Shown: positions 27,880 to 36,081, numbered from the stretch's first letter. The stretch: 64,000 nucleotides of DNA from Streptomyces pyxinicus (GCF_024753135.1 NZ_JANUGP010000003.1:293679-357678), one strand, 5' to 3'. Notes: generated by a model not told the origin, from the sequence alone. Numbers and translations: made by a program.

Positions 27880-28893
27880 TCAGTTCTTGGGAGCGGTCGT
27901 GGACGGGGGCAGGTCACCGTTGAACCGGTCGTCCACGAAGTCGGCGAAGCGCACCTTCTTCGGGATGAGCTGCAAATTGGTGAAGGTGTCGGCGAGCTGC
28001 TGCTCGGAGGCGATCAGCGGTTTGTCGACGGCGACCGCGACCCGCGTGGAAACGCTTCGCCGCACCGCGCCCAGCGCCGTTTCATAGGGCAGCCCGGTGT
28101 CCTTCGCCCATTCCCTGGCCCACTCCTCCTGATGGCCGTGGACCCAGTCCTGCGCCCGGCGCAACCGTGTCAGGTAGTCCTTGACGGCGGCGGCCTTCTT
28201 CGGGTCCGCCAGCGCGGAGGGCGCGGCCACCTGGAAGGTGAGCCCGTTGGTGATGCCTTCGCCGGTGGTGAGCACGCGCCCCTGCTTGGCCTGGAGCACC
28301 TGGGAGGTGTACGGGTCCCAGACCGCCCAGGCGTCGACCTTGCCGGAGGTGAAGGCGGCGAGCGCGTCGGCGGGCTGGAGGTACTTGACCTTGACGTCGT
28401 CCAGGCTCAGCCCGGCGGCCTGGAGCGAGGCGACCAGCTGGAAGTGTGCCGACGAACCCTGCGCGACCGCGACGGACCTGCCCTTGAGCTGGTTCGGCGC
28501 GGTCAGCTTGGAGCTGTTCGGTACGAGGATGGCGTCGCTCTTGGAGGTGCCGTGCCAGGCGGCCACGACGCTGATCTTCGAATCCGAGCCCGCCGCGACG
28601 ACCGGCGGGGTGTTGCCGACTCCGCCGATGTCGACGGCCTTGGCGTTGACGGCCTCCAGCAGTGGCGGACCGGAGGTGAAGGTCGACCACTTGATCTTGT
28701 AGTCGAGGTTCTTCAGCTCACCGGCGGCGCGCAGGATGGCCTCCGAACCGCCCTTCTGGTCACCGACGTTGAGCGTGACCGAGCCCTTTCCGTCGACGTC
28801 GCCGCCGGTGTCGGCGGACGAGTCGCCGCCGCAGGCGGTGAGCAGCAGGGCGAGGGGCAGGAGCAGCGCGGCGGGCAGGAGGCGTTGTCGCAT
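27880..28893 (-). CDS. ssuA: Sulfonate ABC transporter, binding lipoprotein
   Basis: A 337-residue substrate-binding protein of the NMT1/SsuA type. The signal ends at lipobox LLTAC, so the mature protein is a lipoprotein outside the membrane. The family segments are DQKGGSEAILRAAGELKNLDYKIKW, then VDIGGVGNTPPVVAAGSDS, KGRSVAVAQGSSAHFQLVASLQ and VDAWAVWDPYTSQVLQA. The start at 28893 gives an ideal signal peptide and has GGAA upstream; an ATG 15 bases earlier lacks an RBS. It feeds SsuC/SsuB. Confidence 0.94.
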   Translation of the reverse strand: MRQRLLPAALLLPLALLLTACGGDSSADTGGDVDGKGSVTLNVGDQKGGSEAILRAAGELKNLDYKIKWSTFTSGPPLLEAVNAKAVDIGGVGNTPPVVAAGSDSKISVVAAWHGTSKSDAILVPNSSKLTAPNQLKGRSVAVAQGSSAHFQLVASLQAAGLSLDDVKVKYLQPADALAAFTSGKVDAWAVWDPYTSQVLQAKQGRVLTTGEGITNGLTFQVAAPSALADPKKAAAVKDYLTRLRRAQDWVHGHQEEWAREWAKDTGLPYETALGAVRRSVSTRVAVAVDKPLIASEQQLADTFTNLQLIPKKVRFADFVDDRFNGDLPPSTTAPKN

Positions 28894-28946
28894 GACGGTT
28901 CCGTTCATGTGCGCGGAAAAGAGAGGGGGAGAATCAGGAGAGGGGG

Positions 28947-29681
28947 TCAGGCGGTGTCGACGCCGAGTCGTCGCAGCAGGCCGGCGCGGAGTTCGGCGAA
29001 CCGGGGATCGGTGATGTCACGCGGCCGGTCCAGGCCGACGTGCTGCTCGTGGGCGATCCGGCCGTCGTCCATGACCAGGACCCGGTCGGCGAGCAGGACG
29101 GCCTCCTCGACGTCGTGCGTGACAAGCAGCACGGCGCAGCCGCGGCGCTGCCACACCTCCGCGACCAGGTGCTGGGCCTTGATCCGGGTGAGCGCGTCGA
29201 GCGCGCCGAACGGCTCGTCCAGCAGCAGCAGGTCGGGCTCGCGCACCAGCGCCCGGGCGAGGGAGGCGCGCTGGGCTTCGCCGCCGGAGAGGGTCTTGGG
29301 CCAGGCGCCGGCCCGATGACCGAGGCCCACCTCGTCCAGCGTCCGTTCGGCACGGGCCCGTTCGGGCTTGCCGGGCAGGCCCAGCAGCACGTTGCGCCAC
29401 ACCTTCTTCCACGGCATCAGCCGGGGTGCCTGGAAGGCCACGGCCCTGCGGCGCGGGACCAGCGCGGTGCCCTTGATGTCGCGGTCCAGGCCCGCGAGGA
29501 TCCGCAGCAGTGTCGACTTGCCGCAGCCGCTGCGGCCGAGCAGGGCGACGAACTCGCCCGGTGCGATGTCGAGCCGGAGGTCGTCGATGACCGCGCGGCC
29601 GTCGAAGGTGCGGGACAGCCCCTCCACGCGCACCGCCTGGGTCACCGTGGGCGTCACCGGCCGGTGAACGTCGGTCGCCAT
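28947..29681 (-). CDS. ssuB: Sulfonate ABC transporter, ATPase subunit
   Basis: A 244-residue ATPase with Walker A GRSGCGKST (49-57), signature LSGGEAQRASLARAL (131-145), Walker B LLLLDEPFGALDALTR, and H-loop LLVTHDVEEAVLLADR. The Q-loop region is VAFQAPRLMPWKKVWRNV, typical of SsuB/TauB. The ATG at 29681 overlaps the ssuC end by 28 bp. GTG at 29657, which overlaps the ssuC stop as GTGA, is an alternative start. Either way it is translationally linked to ssuC. Confidence 0.94.
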   Translation of the reverse strand: MATDVHRPVTPTVTQAVRVEGLSRTFDGRAVIDDLRLDIAPGEFVALLGRSGCGKSTLLRILAGLDRDIKGTALVPRRRAVAFQAPRLMPWKKVWRNVLLGLPGKPERARAERTLDEVGLGHRAGAWPKTLSGGEAQRASLARALVREPDLLLLDEPFGALDALTRIKAQHLVAEVWQRRGCAVLLVTHDVEEAVLLADRVLVMDDGRIAHEQHVGLDRPRDITDPRFAELRAGLLRRLGVDTA

Positions 29682-30550
29682 TGCAGCAGCAGCCTTTCGA
29701 GGGAGCGGACGATGAAGTCGGCGAGCAGACCGAGGAAGGCGTAGACGATCAGGCAGACCACGATCACGTCGGTCCGCAGGAACTCCCGCGCCTGCACCCT
29801 CAGGAACCCGATGCCGGAGTCGGCATTGACCTGCTCGGCGAAGACCAGCGCGAGCCAGGCGACGCCGAGCGAGTAGCGCAGCCCGGTCAGCGCGCCGGGC
29901 AGGGCGCCCGGCAGCACCACGTGCCGCACCAGCCCCCACCGGGACAGCCCCAGCGATTCGCCCGCCTCGATGAGCTGGGTGTCCACGCCGCGGATGCCGG
30001 CGTACACGTTGAGGTAGAGCGGGAACGTCACACCGAGGGTGATGATGGCGGTCTTCGGGGCCTCGCCGATGCCGAACCAGATGATGAACAGCGGGATGAG
30101 ACCGACGAACGGCACCGTGCGCAGCATCTGCACCGGCGCGTCCACCAGGTCCTCGCCGATCCGGAACAGCCCCGAGACCAGCGCGAGTCCGGTCCCGATG
30201 ACGGTGCCGAACAGCAGGCCGAAAGCGACGCGCCGCAGTGAGGTGCCCATCGCCGACGGCAGCGAGCCGTCGCTGATCAGATCCCGGCCGACCTGCGCGA
30301 TCCGCTCCGGGGAAGCGAGCACATCGGCCGTCAGTACCCCCGTGGCGCTGAGGAGTTGCCACAGGACGAGCAGCAGCAGCGGACCGGAGGTACGGCGCAG
30401 CCAGCGCGGTACGCGGGCACGCCGGGAGGAGACGGGGACGACGGGCTGGAGGTCGGGGCCGGAAACGCCCTCGGCATTCGGGGCAAAAGACTTAGATATA
30501 CCGGATATGTCCGGTGAGGGCGACCCGGGCGGGGCATGGCTGATGCTCAT
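29654..30550 (-). CDS. ssuC: Sulfonate ABC transporter, permease subunit
   Basis: A 298-residue membrane protein of the binding-protein-dependent permease type. An N-terminal cytoplasmic extension of about 50 residues precedes six membrane segments. The ATPase-docking EAA loop is in GVDTQLIEAGESLGLSRWGLVRHVVLPGALPGAL. FGLLFGTVIGTGLALVSGL and VFAEQVNADSGIGFL are SsuC-like. The ATG at 30550 has GTGGAG 5 bases ahead. It is first in the structural operon, 170 bp downstream of the leader peptide. Confidence 0.94.
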   Translation of the reverse strand: MSISHAPPGSPSPDISGISKSFAPNAEGVSGPDLQPVVPVSSRRARVPRWLRRTSGPLLLLVLWQLLSATGVLTADVLASPERIAQVGRDLISDGSLPSAMGTSLRRVAFGLLFGTVIGTGLALVSGLFRIGEDLVDAPVQMLRTVPFVGLIPLFIIWFGIGEAPKTAIITLGVTFPLYLNVYAGIRGVDTQLIEAGESLGLSRWGLVRHVVLPGALPGALTGLRYSLGVAWLALVFAEQVNADSGIGFLRVQAREFLRTDVIVVCLIVYAFLGLLADFIVRSLERLLLQWRPTFTGR

Positions 30551-30720
30551 GGACGCTCCACGAGGAGAGAGCGGACGGGAGAACGGAGGCGCGTCAGCAG
30601 TCGCCGCCGCTACGGCACGACCGGATCAGGCCATCCAGGCCGGGAGCGGCGTACGGGTACGACGGGGCGGCCCGCCGAAACGTCGGCGAGGCGAAGACGG
30701 AGAAGGAGGAGAGAAGGGCG

Positions 30721-30804
30721 TCAGCGGCCGCGGCGACACGCGGCGGAGGCCACCCGCAGCAGGTCGATGTGACCGCGCGTGGTGAGCAGGGCTGAACGCA
30801 ACAT
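30721..30804 (-). CDS. Cysteine-containing leader peptide of the ssu operon
   Basis: A 27-residue peptide from ATG at 30804 to TGA at 30721. It contains TTRGHIDLLRVASAACRRGR, with one cysteine codon (TGT) fifth from the end. This RxHIDLLRVAS-x-Cys pattern is the family of short peptides annotated as putative leader peptides before sulfur-assimilation genes in Streptomyces. Ribosome stalling at the cysteine codon when Cys-tRNA is scarce is the likely signal. There is no Shine-Dalgarno; the ATG sits 7 nt behind a -10 box, so translation should be leaderless. The following 170 bp before ssuC is pyrimidine-rich, including CTCTCCTCCTTCTCC, which resembles anti-Shine-Dalgarno sequence. Confidence 0.85.
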   Translation of the reverse strand: MLRSALLTTRGHIDLLRVASAACRRGR

Positions 30805-30811
30805 GCGGGTG

Positions 30812-30841
30812 AACGTAGCCAGATGAGCACCGCAGGGTCAA
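30812..30841 (-). promoter_or_regulatory. Promoter for the ssu leader and operon
   Basis: On the minus strand TTGACC (30841-30836) and TACGTT (30817-30812) are separated by 18 bp, a good HrdB-type match. The -10 ends 7 nt before the leader ATG, placing the transcription start at or next to the ATG. Confidence 0.75.
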
Positions 30842-30925
30842 CGATGTCTCGCTCTGTGGACCCCGGTATCGCGAGCTGGTCACGTCCGGGGGTGTGAAAC
30901 CTGGCGTATGGGTCAGGATGGGGTC

Positions 30926-31348
30926 ATGTCAGATGCCTTCACCACCCGAACGCTGAGCGTCTCCACCGGCTCCCGGGAACGCGTCGTCGACCTCACCCGG
31001 GACTGCGAGGAGTTCCTGCGGGAGGCGGCGGCCGGCCGCGACGGCCTCCTCAACGTCTTCGTCCCGCACGCGACCGCGGGTATCGCCGTCATCGAGACGG
31101 GCGCCGGCAGCGACGACGATCTCCTCGCCGCCCTGCACACCCTGCTCCCCGCCGACGACCGCTGGCAGCACCGCCACGGCAGCCCCGGCCACGGCCGCGA
31201 CCATGTCCTGCCGGCCCTCGTACCTCCGCACGCCACCCTCCCGGTGATCGACGGCCGTCTGGAACTGGGCACCTGGCAGTCCGTGTGTCTCGTGGACACC
31301 AACAAGGACAACGAGAGCCGCCGGGTGCGGCTGAGCTTTCTCGCCTGA
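30926..31348 (+). CDS. YjbQ/UPF0047 family protein
   Basis: A 140-residue YjbQ protein, a small beta-fold trimer known for weak thiamine-phosphate synthase activity when overexpressed. HATAGIAVIETGAGSDDDLLAAL, HGSPGHGRDHVLPALVPP and LGTWQSVCLVDTNKDNESRRVRLSFL are the family's conserved blocks, with histidines and acidic residues lining the site. The true role is unknown. The ATG at 30926 is chosen because AGGATGGGG precedes it. It is divergent from the ssu leader promoter. Confidence 0.93.
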   Translation: MSDAFTTRTLSVSTGSRERVVDLTRDCEEFLREAAAGRDGLLNVFVPHATAGIAVIETGAGSDDDLLAALHTLLPADDRWQHRHGSPGHGRDHVLPALVPPHATLPVIDGRLELGTWQSVCLVDTNKDNESRRVRLSFLA

Positions 31349-31380
31349 GCGAGATCGCACGAGTGGGGTCGATCGACATG

Positions 31381-31417
31381 GAAGGGGCCCCACCGGCCTT
31401 GCCGGTGGGGCCCCTTC
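31381..31417. terminator. Strong bidirectional hairpin terminator
   Basis: A perfect inverted repeat with 17-bp arms (beginning GAAGGGGCCCC) surrounds a 3-nt loop (CTT), between the convergent yjbQ and crystallin-like genes. The A/T at the stem bases reads as a short T-run at the 3' end in both directions. Confidence 0.85.
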
Positions 31418-31473
31418 TCGCGAGAAGACGAGTGGGAACGGGCCTACCGCCACGGGCCGTGGCGGCGGGAGCC

Positions 31474-31809
31474 CTAGTAGATCTTGATGTAGGTCAGTTC
31501 CTGGTCGAGGCCCTCGACGTCCACGATCGAGTGGTTCCTCTCGATGGTGTAGTTGCGGCCGCCGAGCGTGACCAGGACCCGGTTGTTCCCCGCCTCCACC
31601 TTGTTCACGTTGTAGATGTGGACGTTCTGGGAGCCCGCGTTGGCGAAGCAGAGCGTTCCCGAACCGCCGTAGTTCGTGACCTTGAGGAGGTCCTTCCGGC
31701 CGCCGCAGTCCGTGCGGTTGAGCGCGGAAGCCGTGCTCACCGGGATGAGCACGGACAGGGCGGCCGTGGCGGCGACGGTGAGTCCGATCCGCTTGATCGC
31801 GCGATTCAT
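31474..31809 (-). CDS. Secreted beta/gamma-crystallin-like protein (SMPI/killer-toxin-like)
   Basis: A 111-residue secreted protein. A signal peptide of about 28 residues ends near STASA, leaving an 83-residue mature domain, ALNRTDCGGRKDLLKVTNYG, then TLCFANAGSQNVHIYNVNKVEAGNNRVLVTLG and YTIERNHSI. The paired Cys and the N/G-rich Greek-key turns match the beta/gamma-crystallin family that includes the Streptomyces metalloproteinase inhibitor SMPI and the killer-toxin-like protein SKLP. Inhibitor or toxin function is inference. The ATG has GAAGGAGA 5 bases ahead, indicating high expression. Confidence 0.85.
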   Translation of the reverse strand: MNRAIKRIGLTVAATAALSVLIPVSTASALNRTDCGGRKDLLKVTNYGGSGTLCFANAGSQNVHIYNVNKVEAGNNRVLVTLGGRNYTIERNHSIVDVEGLDQELTYIKIY

Positions 31810-31833
31810 CGAGTCTCCTTCAAGGTTGCGCAT

Positions 31834-31862
31834 GTGCAGAAGTGCAGCTTGCGAACGTGCAG
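31834..31862. repeat. Three GTGCAG repeats upstream of the crystallin-like gene
   Basis: GTGCAG occurs at 31834, 31842 and 31857, spaced 8 and 15 bp, 25-53 bp upstream of the start codon at 31809. The spacing is near 1-1.5 helical turns and suggests a regulator-binding cluster or 5'-UTR element, but no known motif is recognised. Confidence 0.45.
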
Positions 31863-31975
31863 TTGAGGAGATGTGAAAACGTCGCTGCTCGTTCCCGCCG
31901 GTTCCGGGTTCCTCGAAGCGGTGGGTCGGGGGCCGGGATCAGGCCGAGCCGTCGGCCGGGAAGCGGGACGCGAGG

Positions 31976-32365
31976 TCAGTCCTGCTCGGCCTGCTCGGCG
32001 TTCTTGCGCTTGATGCGCGCGGCCTCCTTGCGGACCTCCGCCTGCGTGGCCCGCTCCTTCTCCAGCCACTCGGGCCGCTCCTGCTTGAGCGCCTCGATCT
32101 GGTCGGTGGTCAGCGCCTCGGTGACACCGCCGCGCGCGAGACCGGCGATGGACACGCCCAGCTTCGCCGCGACCACGGGACGCGGGTGGGGGCCGTTCTG
32201 CCGCAGCTCGCGCAGCCATTCCGGCGGATTCGTCTGCAACTCGTTCAGCTCGGCGCGCGAGACCACGCCCTCCTGGAAGGAGGCGGGAGTGGCGGGGAGG
32301 TACACACCCAGCTTCTTCGCCGCGGTCGCGGGCTTCATCGTCTGGGTGCTCTGCTGCGAACTCAT
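31976..32365 (-). CDS. DUF5997 family protein
   Basis: A 129-residue protein with KPATAAKKLGVYLPATPASFQEGVVSRAELNELQTNPPEWLRELRQNGPHPRPVVAAKLGVSIAGLARGG, which contains two KLGV-type segments in tandem. The C-terminus is a Lys/Glu-rich helix. This matches DUF5997, a conserved actinobacterial family of unknown function with an HTH-like look in each KLGV half. It is divergent by 58 bp from the LysR-effector-domain protein, a pairing I recall as conserved in Streptomyces. Confidence 0.88.
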   Translation of the reverse strand: MSSQQSTQTMKPATAAKKLGVYLPATPASFQEGVVSRAELNELQTNPPEWLRELRQNGPHPRPVVAAKLGVSIAGLARGGVTEALTTDQIEALKQERPEWLEKERATQAEVRKEAARIKRKNAEQAEQD

Positions 32366-32423
32366 GAGGTCAAGGGTATCGGCCGGGTGCGGGCATCCCG
32401 ACCACGGCCGGTAACCTGGCCTG

Positions 32424-33239
32424 GTGACAGGCTCGGAGGAATCACCGTCGTTCCGGCTCGCGTACGTTCCCGGAGTGACGCCCGCCAAGTGGGTGAGGAT
32501 CTGGAACGAGCGGCTGCCGGACATCCCGCTCGTCCTCGTCCAGGCGTCCGCCGCCGAGGCGCCCGAGCTGCTGCGCGCCGGGGAGGCCGACGCGGGCCTC
32601 GTGCGGCTGCCCGTGGACCGGGACGTCCTCAGCGCGATCCCGCTGTACACCGAGACCTCGGTGGTGGTCGTCCCCAAGGACCACCTGATCACCGCGGTGG
32701 ACGAGGTCACGCTCGCCGACCTCGCCGACGAGGTGCTGTTCCACCCCCGCGACGACGTCTTCGACTGGCCCGCGCCGCCCGGTGAGCCGGCCTTCGAGCG
32801 GCCCGCGACGACCGAGGACGCGATCGAGCTGGTGGCGGCGGGCGTCGGCCTGCTCGTCGTCCCGCAGTCGCTGGCCCGCCTCCACCACCGCCGCGATCTG
32901 ACCTACCGCCCGGTCGTGGACGCCCCTCAGTCGGGCGTCGCGCTGTCCTGGCCGCAGGAGGCCACCACCGACCTGGTGGAGGACTTCATCGGCATCGTCC
33001 GGGGCCGCACGGTCAACAGCACCCGCGGCCGTACGCCGGCGCATGCGGACGCCGGGCAGGAGGGGAAGGGGCAGCGCGCGGGGCAGAAGAAGCCCGGACC
33101 CGCGAAGTCGGCCGGAGCGAAGTCGGCCGGGGTCAAGTCGGGCGGGGCCAAGTCGGCCGGGCGCACGGCACGCGGCCGTACCGGTGGCGGCGGAGCCAAG
33201 CCGGCGAAGCAGCGAGGAAAGCCGCGCCGCAGATCGTGA
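32424..33239 (+). CDS. LysR-type effector-binding domain protein, no HTH, Lys/Ala-rich tail
   Basis: A 271-residue protein. Residues about 8-190 form a periplasmic-binding-like LysR effector domain (FRLAYVPGVTPAKWVRIWNERLPDIPL, AGLVRLPVD, ATTEDAIELVAAGVGLLVVPQSL), but the winged-helix DNA-binding domain is absent from the N-terminus. Residues about 200-271 are a basic tail with repeated K-S-A-G units resembling histone H1/HU-like tails. GTG at 32424 starts the gene. It is divergent from DUF5997. It may regulate with a partner rather than bind a specific site itself. Confidence 0.88.
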   Translation: MTGSEESPSFRLAYVPGVTPAKWVRIWNERLPDIPLVLVQASAAEAPELLRAGEADAGLVRLPVDRDVLSAIPLYTETSVVVVPKDHLITAVDEVTLADLADEVLFHPRDDVFDWPAPPGEPAFERPATTEDAIELVAAGVGLLVVPQSLARLHHRRDLTYRPVVDAPQSGVALSWPQEATTDLVEDFIGIVRGRTVNSTRGRTPAHADAGQEGKGQRAGQKKPGPAKSAGAKSAGVKSGGAKSAGRTARGRTGGGGAKPAKQRGKPRRRS

Positions 33240-33260
33240 CGGCGGGGCCCGGCACGCCCC

Positions 33261-34781
33261 TCACACGCCCCGGCCCACCTTCTCCCCGACCCCGTCTCCC
33301 TCCCCGTCTCCGTCCGAACCCGGCCGTGCCGCCTCTCCAGGCCTCACCGGCTCGGTGCGCGTCCGGCGCTCCCGCATGTCCGCGACCGCCAGCAGCAGGG
33401 CGATCAGGATGATGCCGACCGCGGTGAGCAGTCCGAGCTGGATCGCCGTGGTCGTACGGCCGTGGCTGGCGAGATGCGCGAAGTACACCGCGCCCACCAC
33501 GGCGATGCCGGCCGCGGAGCCGACCCGCTGGCCGGTCTGGAGCACCCCGCCGGCCGCACCGGCGCGGCGCACGGGCACGAGGGTGAGGGTGAGGGTCGTG
33601 TTGGGCGACACGGTGAGCCCGGAGCCGATCCCGCCGACGACCATCGGCAGCGCCGTAGCCCAGCCGACGCCGTCCCCCGGCACCAGCTGCACCGCCGCGA
33701 CCACCCCGAGCAGCCCCAGCGCCACCCCGCTCAGCCCGATGACGACCAGCCTGCGGCCGTGCCGCACGACCAGCCGTCCGCCGAGGGCCGCGCCGACGGC
33801 CGAGGCCGCCGCGAAGGGCAGCACCGTCACGCCCGCGGCCAGCGCGCTGTAGCCGACGGTGTTCTGGAGGTAGAGCGTGATGACGAAGAAGACGGTCGTG
33901 AACCCGGCGAAGTAGGACAGGCTGATCAGCGCGCCCAGCGTGAACGAGCGCAGCGAGAACAATCCCAGGTCGACCAGCGGGGCCCGGCCGAGCCGGCCCT
34001 GCCGCTTCTCCCACGCCCAGAAGGCGCCCAGCAGCACCGCGGCCACCGGGAACAGCGCCCACTTCTCCCGCCCCTGCCACTGCTGCTCCTGCACCAGGGG
34101 CAGCATCAGCGCGAGCACACCGGAGCCGAGCAGCAGCACCCCGAACAGGTCGAACGTCTCCCGCTTGCCGGCCGCCACGGGGTAGCGCGGCAGCAGCCGC
34201 AGGCCCGCGACGAAGGCGGCGATGCCGATCGGCAGGTTCACGAAGAACACCCAGCGCCAGCCGTCATCGGTGCCGACCGCGTTGATCAGCAGACCGCCCG
34301 CCAGTGGACCCACGGCCGTCGACACCCCGATGACGCTGCCGAGCAGGCCGAAGGCCTTGGCCCGTTCGGCGCCCTGGAACATCTGCTGGATCAGCCCGGA
34401 GGTCTGCGGCGCGACCATGCCGGCGGCGGTGCCCTGGATCAGCCGGAACAGCACCAGCCAGGTCGCGCCGGGGGCGAGTCCGCACGCCGCCGAGGCCACC
34501 GTGAACAGCGCGAGCCCGAACAGGAAGGCCTGCCGCCGGCCGCGCATGTCGCCCAGCCGGCCCGCCGGCACCAGCGCGAGCCCGAAGGTGAGGGCGTACC
34601 CGGAGACCACCCAGGACTGGGCGGCCTCGGAAGCCCCGAGGCCGTGCTCCATGGAGGGCAGGGCCACGTTCACGATCGAGGTGTCGAGCAGCGAGATGAA
34701 ACCCGCCGTCAGACAGACCCCGAGCGCCTTCCACCGCCGGTCGTCGGGGGCGGGCGCGGGCGGGGCCTGTGGTGTGGTCAT
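33261..34781 (-). CDS. MFS transporter, DHA2 (14-TMS) drug-efflux type
   Basis: A 506-residue transporter. LLDTSIVNVALPSMEHGLGAS is motif D1, GRLGDMRGRRQAFLFGLALF is motif A, and LIQGTAAGMVAPQTSGLIQQMF is DHA2-like. About 14 membrane segments fit the EmrB/QacA class. The last 45 residues are acidic and Gly-rich (SDGDGEGDGVGEK), cytoplasmic. It probably exports a hydrophobic compound by proton antiport; the substrate is not inferable. It converges on the LysR-type gene and is 53 bp downstream of nothing on its strand. Confidence 0.94.
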   Translation of the reverse strand: MTTPQAPPAPAPDDRRWKALGVCLTAGFISLLDTSIVNVALPSMEHGLGASEAAQSWVVSGYALTFGLALVPAGRLGDMRGRRQAFLFGLALFTVASAACGLAPGATWLVLFRLIQGTAAGMVAPQTSGLIQQMFQGAERAKAFGLLGSVIGVSTAVGPLAGGLLINAVGTDDGWRWVFFVNLPIGIAAFVAGLRLLPRYPVAAGKRETFDLFGVLLLGSGVLALMLPLVQEQQWQGREKWALFPVAAVLLGAFWAWEKRQGRLGRAPLVDLGLFSLRSFTLGALISLSYFAGFTTVFFVITLYLQNTVGYSALAAGVTVLPFAAASAVGAALGGRLVVRHGRRLVVIGLSGVALGLLGVVAAVQLVPGDGVGWATALPMVVGGIGSGLTVSPNTTLTLTLVPVRRAGAAGGVLQTGQRVGSAAGIAVVGAVYFAHLASHGRTTTAIQLGLLTAVGIILIALLLAVADMRERRTRTEPVRPGEAARPGSDGDGEGDGVGEKVGRGV

Positions 34782-34834
34782 GCGATCACGCTAAGCAGCC
34801 CCGGCCCGGCGCGCACGCAGAACCACCGCCGGCA

Positions 34835-35554
34835 TCACCCCGGCCGCCGCTCCCGGTGCCGGCGCGCGCCGGCCGTCTCCCGCAGCCACGCGTACGCCGA
34901 CCGGGCCGTGAAATCCTCCTGGCCGCCGGGCAGCAGCAGGCTCGCGTCGGCGAAGCCGGGGTCGTGCGCCTGAGCGGCCACGTAGGGGAGCGCGAGGCAG
35001 CGCATCCCGGCCGCGTGGGCGGCTGCCGCGCCGAGTGCGGCGTCCTCCAGGACGACACAGTCGGCGGGGTCAGCGCCCAGACGCCGGGCCGCCTCCAGGA
35101 AGACGTCGGGGGCGGGCTTGCCGTGCGGGACCTCGTCGGCCGAGACCGCCGTACGCAGGTGCGCGCCCAGGCCGGTGCCGGCCAGGATCGCGGCGATGGC
35201 CTCGGGGGAGGAGCCCGAGGCGACCGCCATGGGCACCGCTTCCGCGGCCAGCAATTCGACGAACGCGCGCATCTGCGGATAGACCCGGGTACGGATGCGG
35301 GCGAGGGCCAGATAGCGCCGCTCCAGTGCGGCCAGCAGTTCCTCGGGCGGGGCGCTCAGGGCGTAGCGCTCCCGCCACAGCACCACCGTCTCCCGGGTGC
35401 TGATACCGACGTAGCCCTCATGGTCCGTCCAGGTGAAATCCGGGACGCCGTGCTCGGCCAGGGTCCGCCGGCTCGCCTCGAAATAGTTCGGTTCGCTGTC
35501 CACCAGCGTGCCGTCCAGATCGAAGATGACCGAAAGGGCACCGAGATCGCTCAT
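34835..35554 (-). CDS. HAD-superfamily phosphatase (beta-PGM-like)
   Basis: A 239-residue HAD enzyme of the beta-phosphoglucomutase-like subfamily. Motif I is VIFDLDGTLVDSEPN with the nucleophile Asp at about residue 12, motif II is AVASGSS, motif III is the Lys in HGKPAPDVFLEAA, and motif IV is CVVLEDAALGAAAAHAAGM. A helical cap lies between I and II. It is a cytoplasmic sugar-phosphate or nucleotide phosphatase candidate. The C-terminal 20 residues are Arg-rich. Confidence 0.92.
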   Translation of the reverse strand: MSDLGALSVIFDLDGTLVDSEPNYFEASRRTLAEHGVPDFTWTDHEGYVGISTRETVVLWRERYALSAPPEELLAALERRYLALARIRTRVYPQMRAFVELLAAEAVPMAVASGSSPEAIAAILAGTGLGAHLRTAVSADEVPHGKPAPDVFLEAARRLGADPADCVVLEDAALGAAAAHAAGMRCLALPYVAAQAHDPGFADASLLLPGGQEDFTARSAYAWLRETAGARRHRERRPG

Positions 35555-35590
35555 GCGGGACAGAATGCCAAGGGGCGGGCGAGCCGGGCG

Positions 35591-36067
35591 TCAGGCGCGG
35601 GCCGCCCGGCCGACGGACTCCACCAGCGGCAGCAGCCGGTACGGGACGCGCTCGCGCAGCGCCACCTCGGTGCGGGTGCGCACCACGCCCGGGAGGCTGA
35701 TCAGCTTCTGGATGACGTCTTCGAGATGGGCGTTGTCCCGGCCCACCACGCGGGCCAGCAGGTCGCCGCCGCCGGTGATCGAGAAGGCCTCCACGATCTC
35801 CGGTACGGCGGCCAGGGCGTCGCCCACGTCGTCCAGATGCCCCTGGGTGACCTCGATGTGCACGAACGCCAGCACCGGATGGCCCAGGGCGCCGGGGGAG
35901 AGCGTCGGGCCGGTGCCGGTGATCACGCCGTCCCGCTCCAGGCGGTCGAGCCGGGCCTGGAGCGTGCCGCGGGCGATGCCGAGGACGCGCGCGTACTCGC
36001 GCACGCTGGTGCGCGGCTGCTCCAGGAGCAGCCGGAGGATACGGGTGTCGAGCTCGTCCACGGCCAT
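35591..36067 (-). CDS. Lrp/AsnC-family transcriptional regulator
   Basis: A 158-residue regulator with an N-terminal HTH (DELDTRILRLLLEQPRTSVREYARVLGIARGTLQARLDRLERDGVI) and a C-terminal RAM effector domain (AFVHIEVTQGHLDDVGDAL, FSITGGGDLLARVVGRD). The ATG at 36067 is preferred, with GGGG just upstream; an in-frame GTG at 36097 is also possible. It is divergent from a FUSC membrane protein, and repeated CCnnTGG sites lie in the shared 231-bp gap. It probably controls that transporter. Confidence 0.92.
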   Translation of the reverse strand: MAVDELDTRILRLLLEQPRTSVREYARVLGIARGTLQARLDRLERDGVITGTGPTLSPGALGHPVLAFVHIEVTQGHLDDVGDALAAVPEIVEAFSITGGGDLLARVVGRDNAHLEDVIQKLISLPGVVRTRTEVALRERVPYRLLPLVESVGRAARA

Positions 36068-36081
36068 GATCCCCGACTGTA

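Noticed and set aside
25592..31348. An alternative reading of the ssu region as a nitrate or taurine system
   Set aside because: The LLM enzyme is SsuD-like and not TauD-like, and a Cys leader precedes the operon, which favours sulfonate use.
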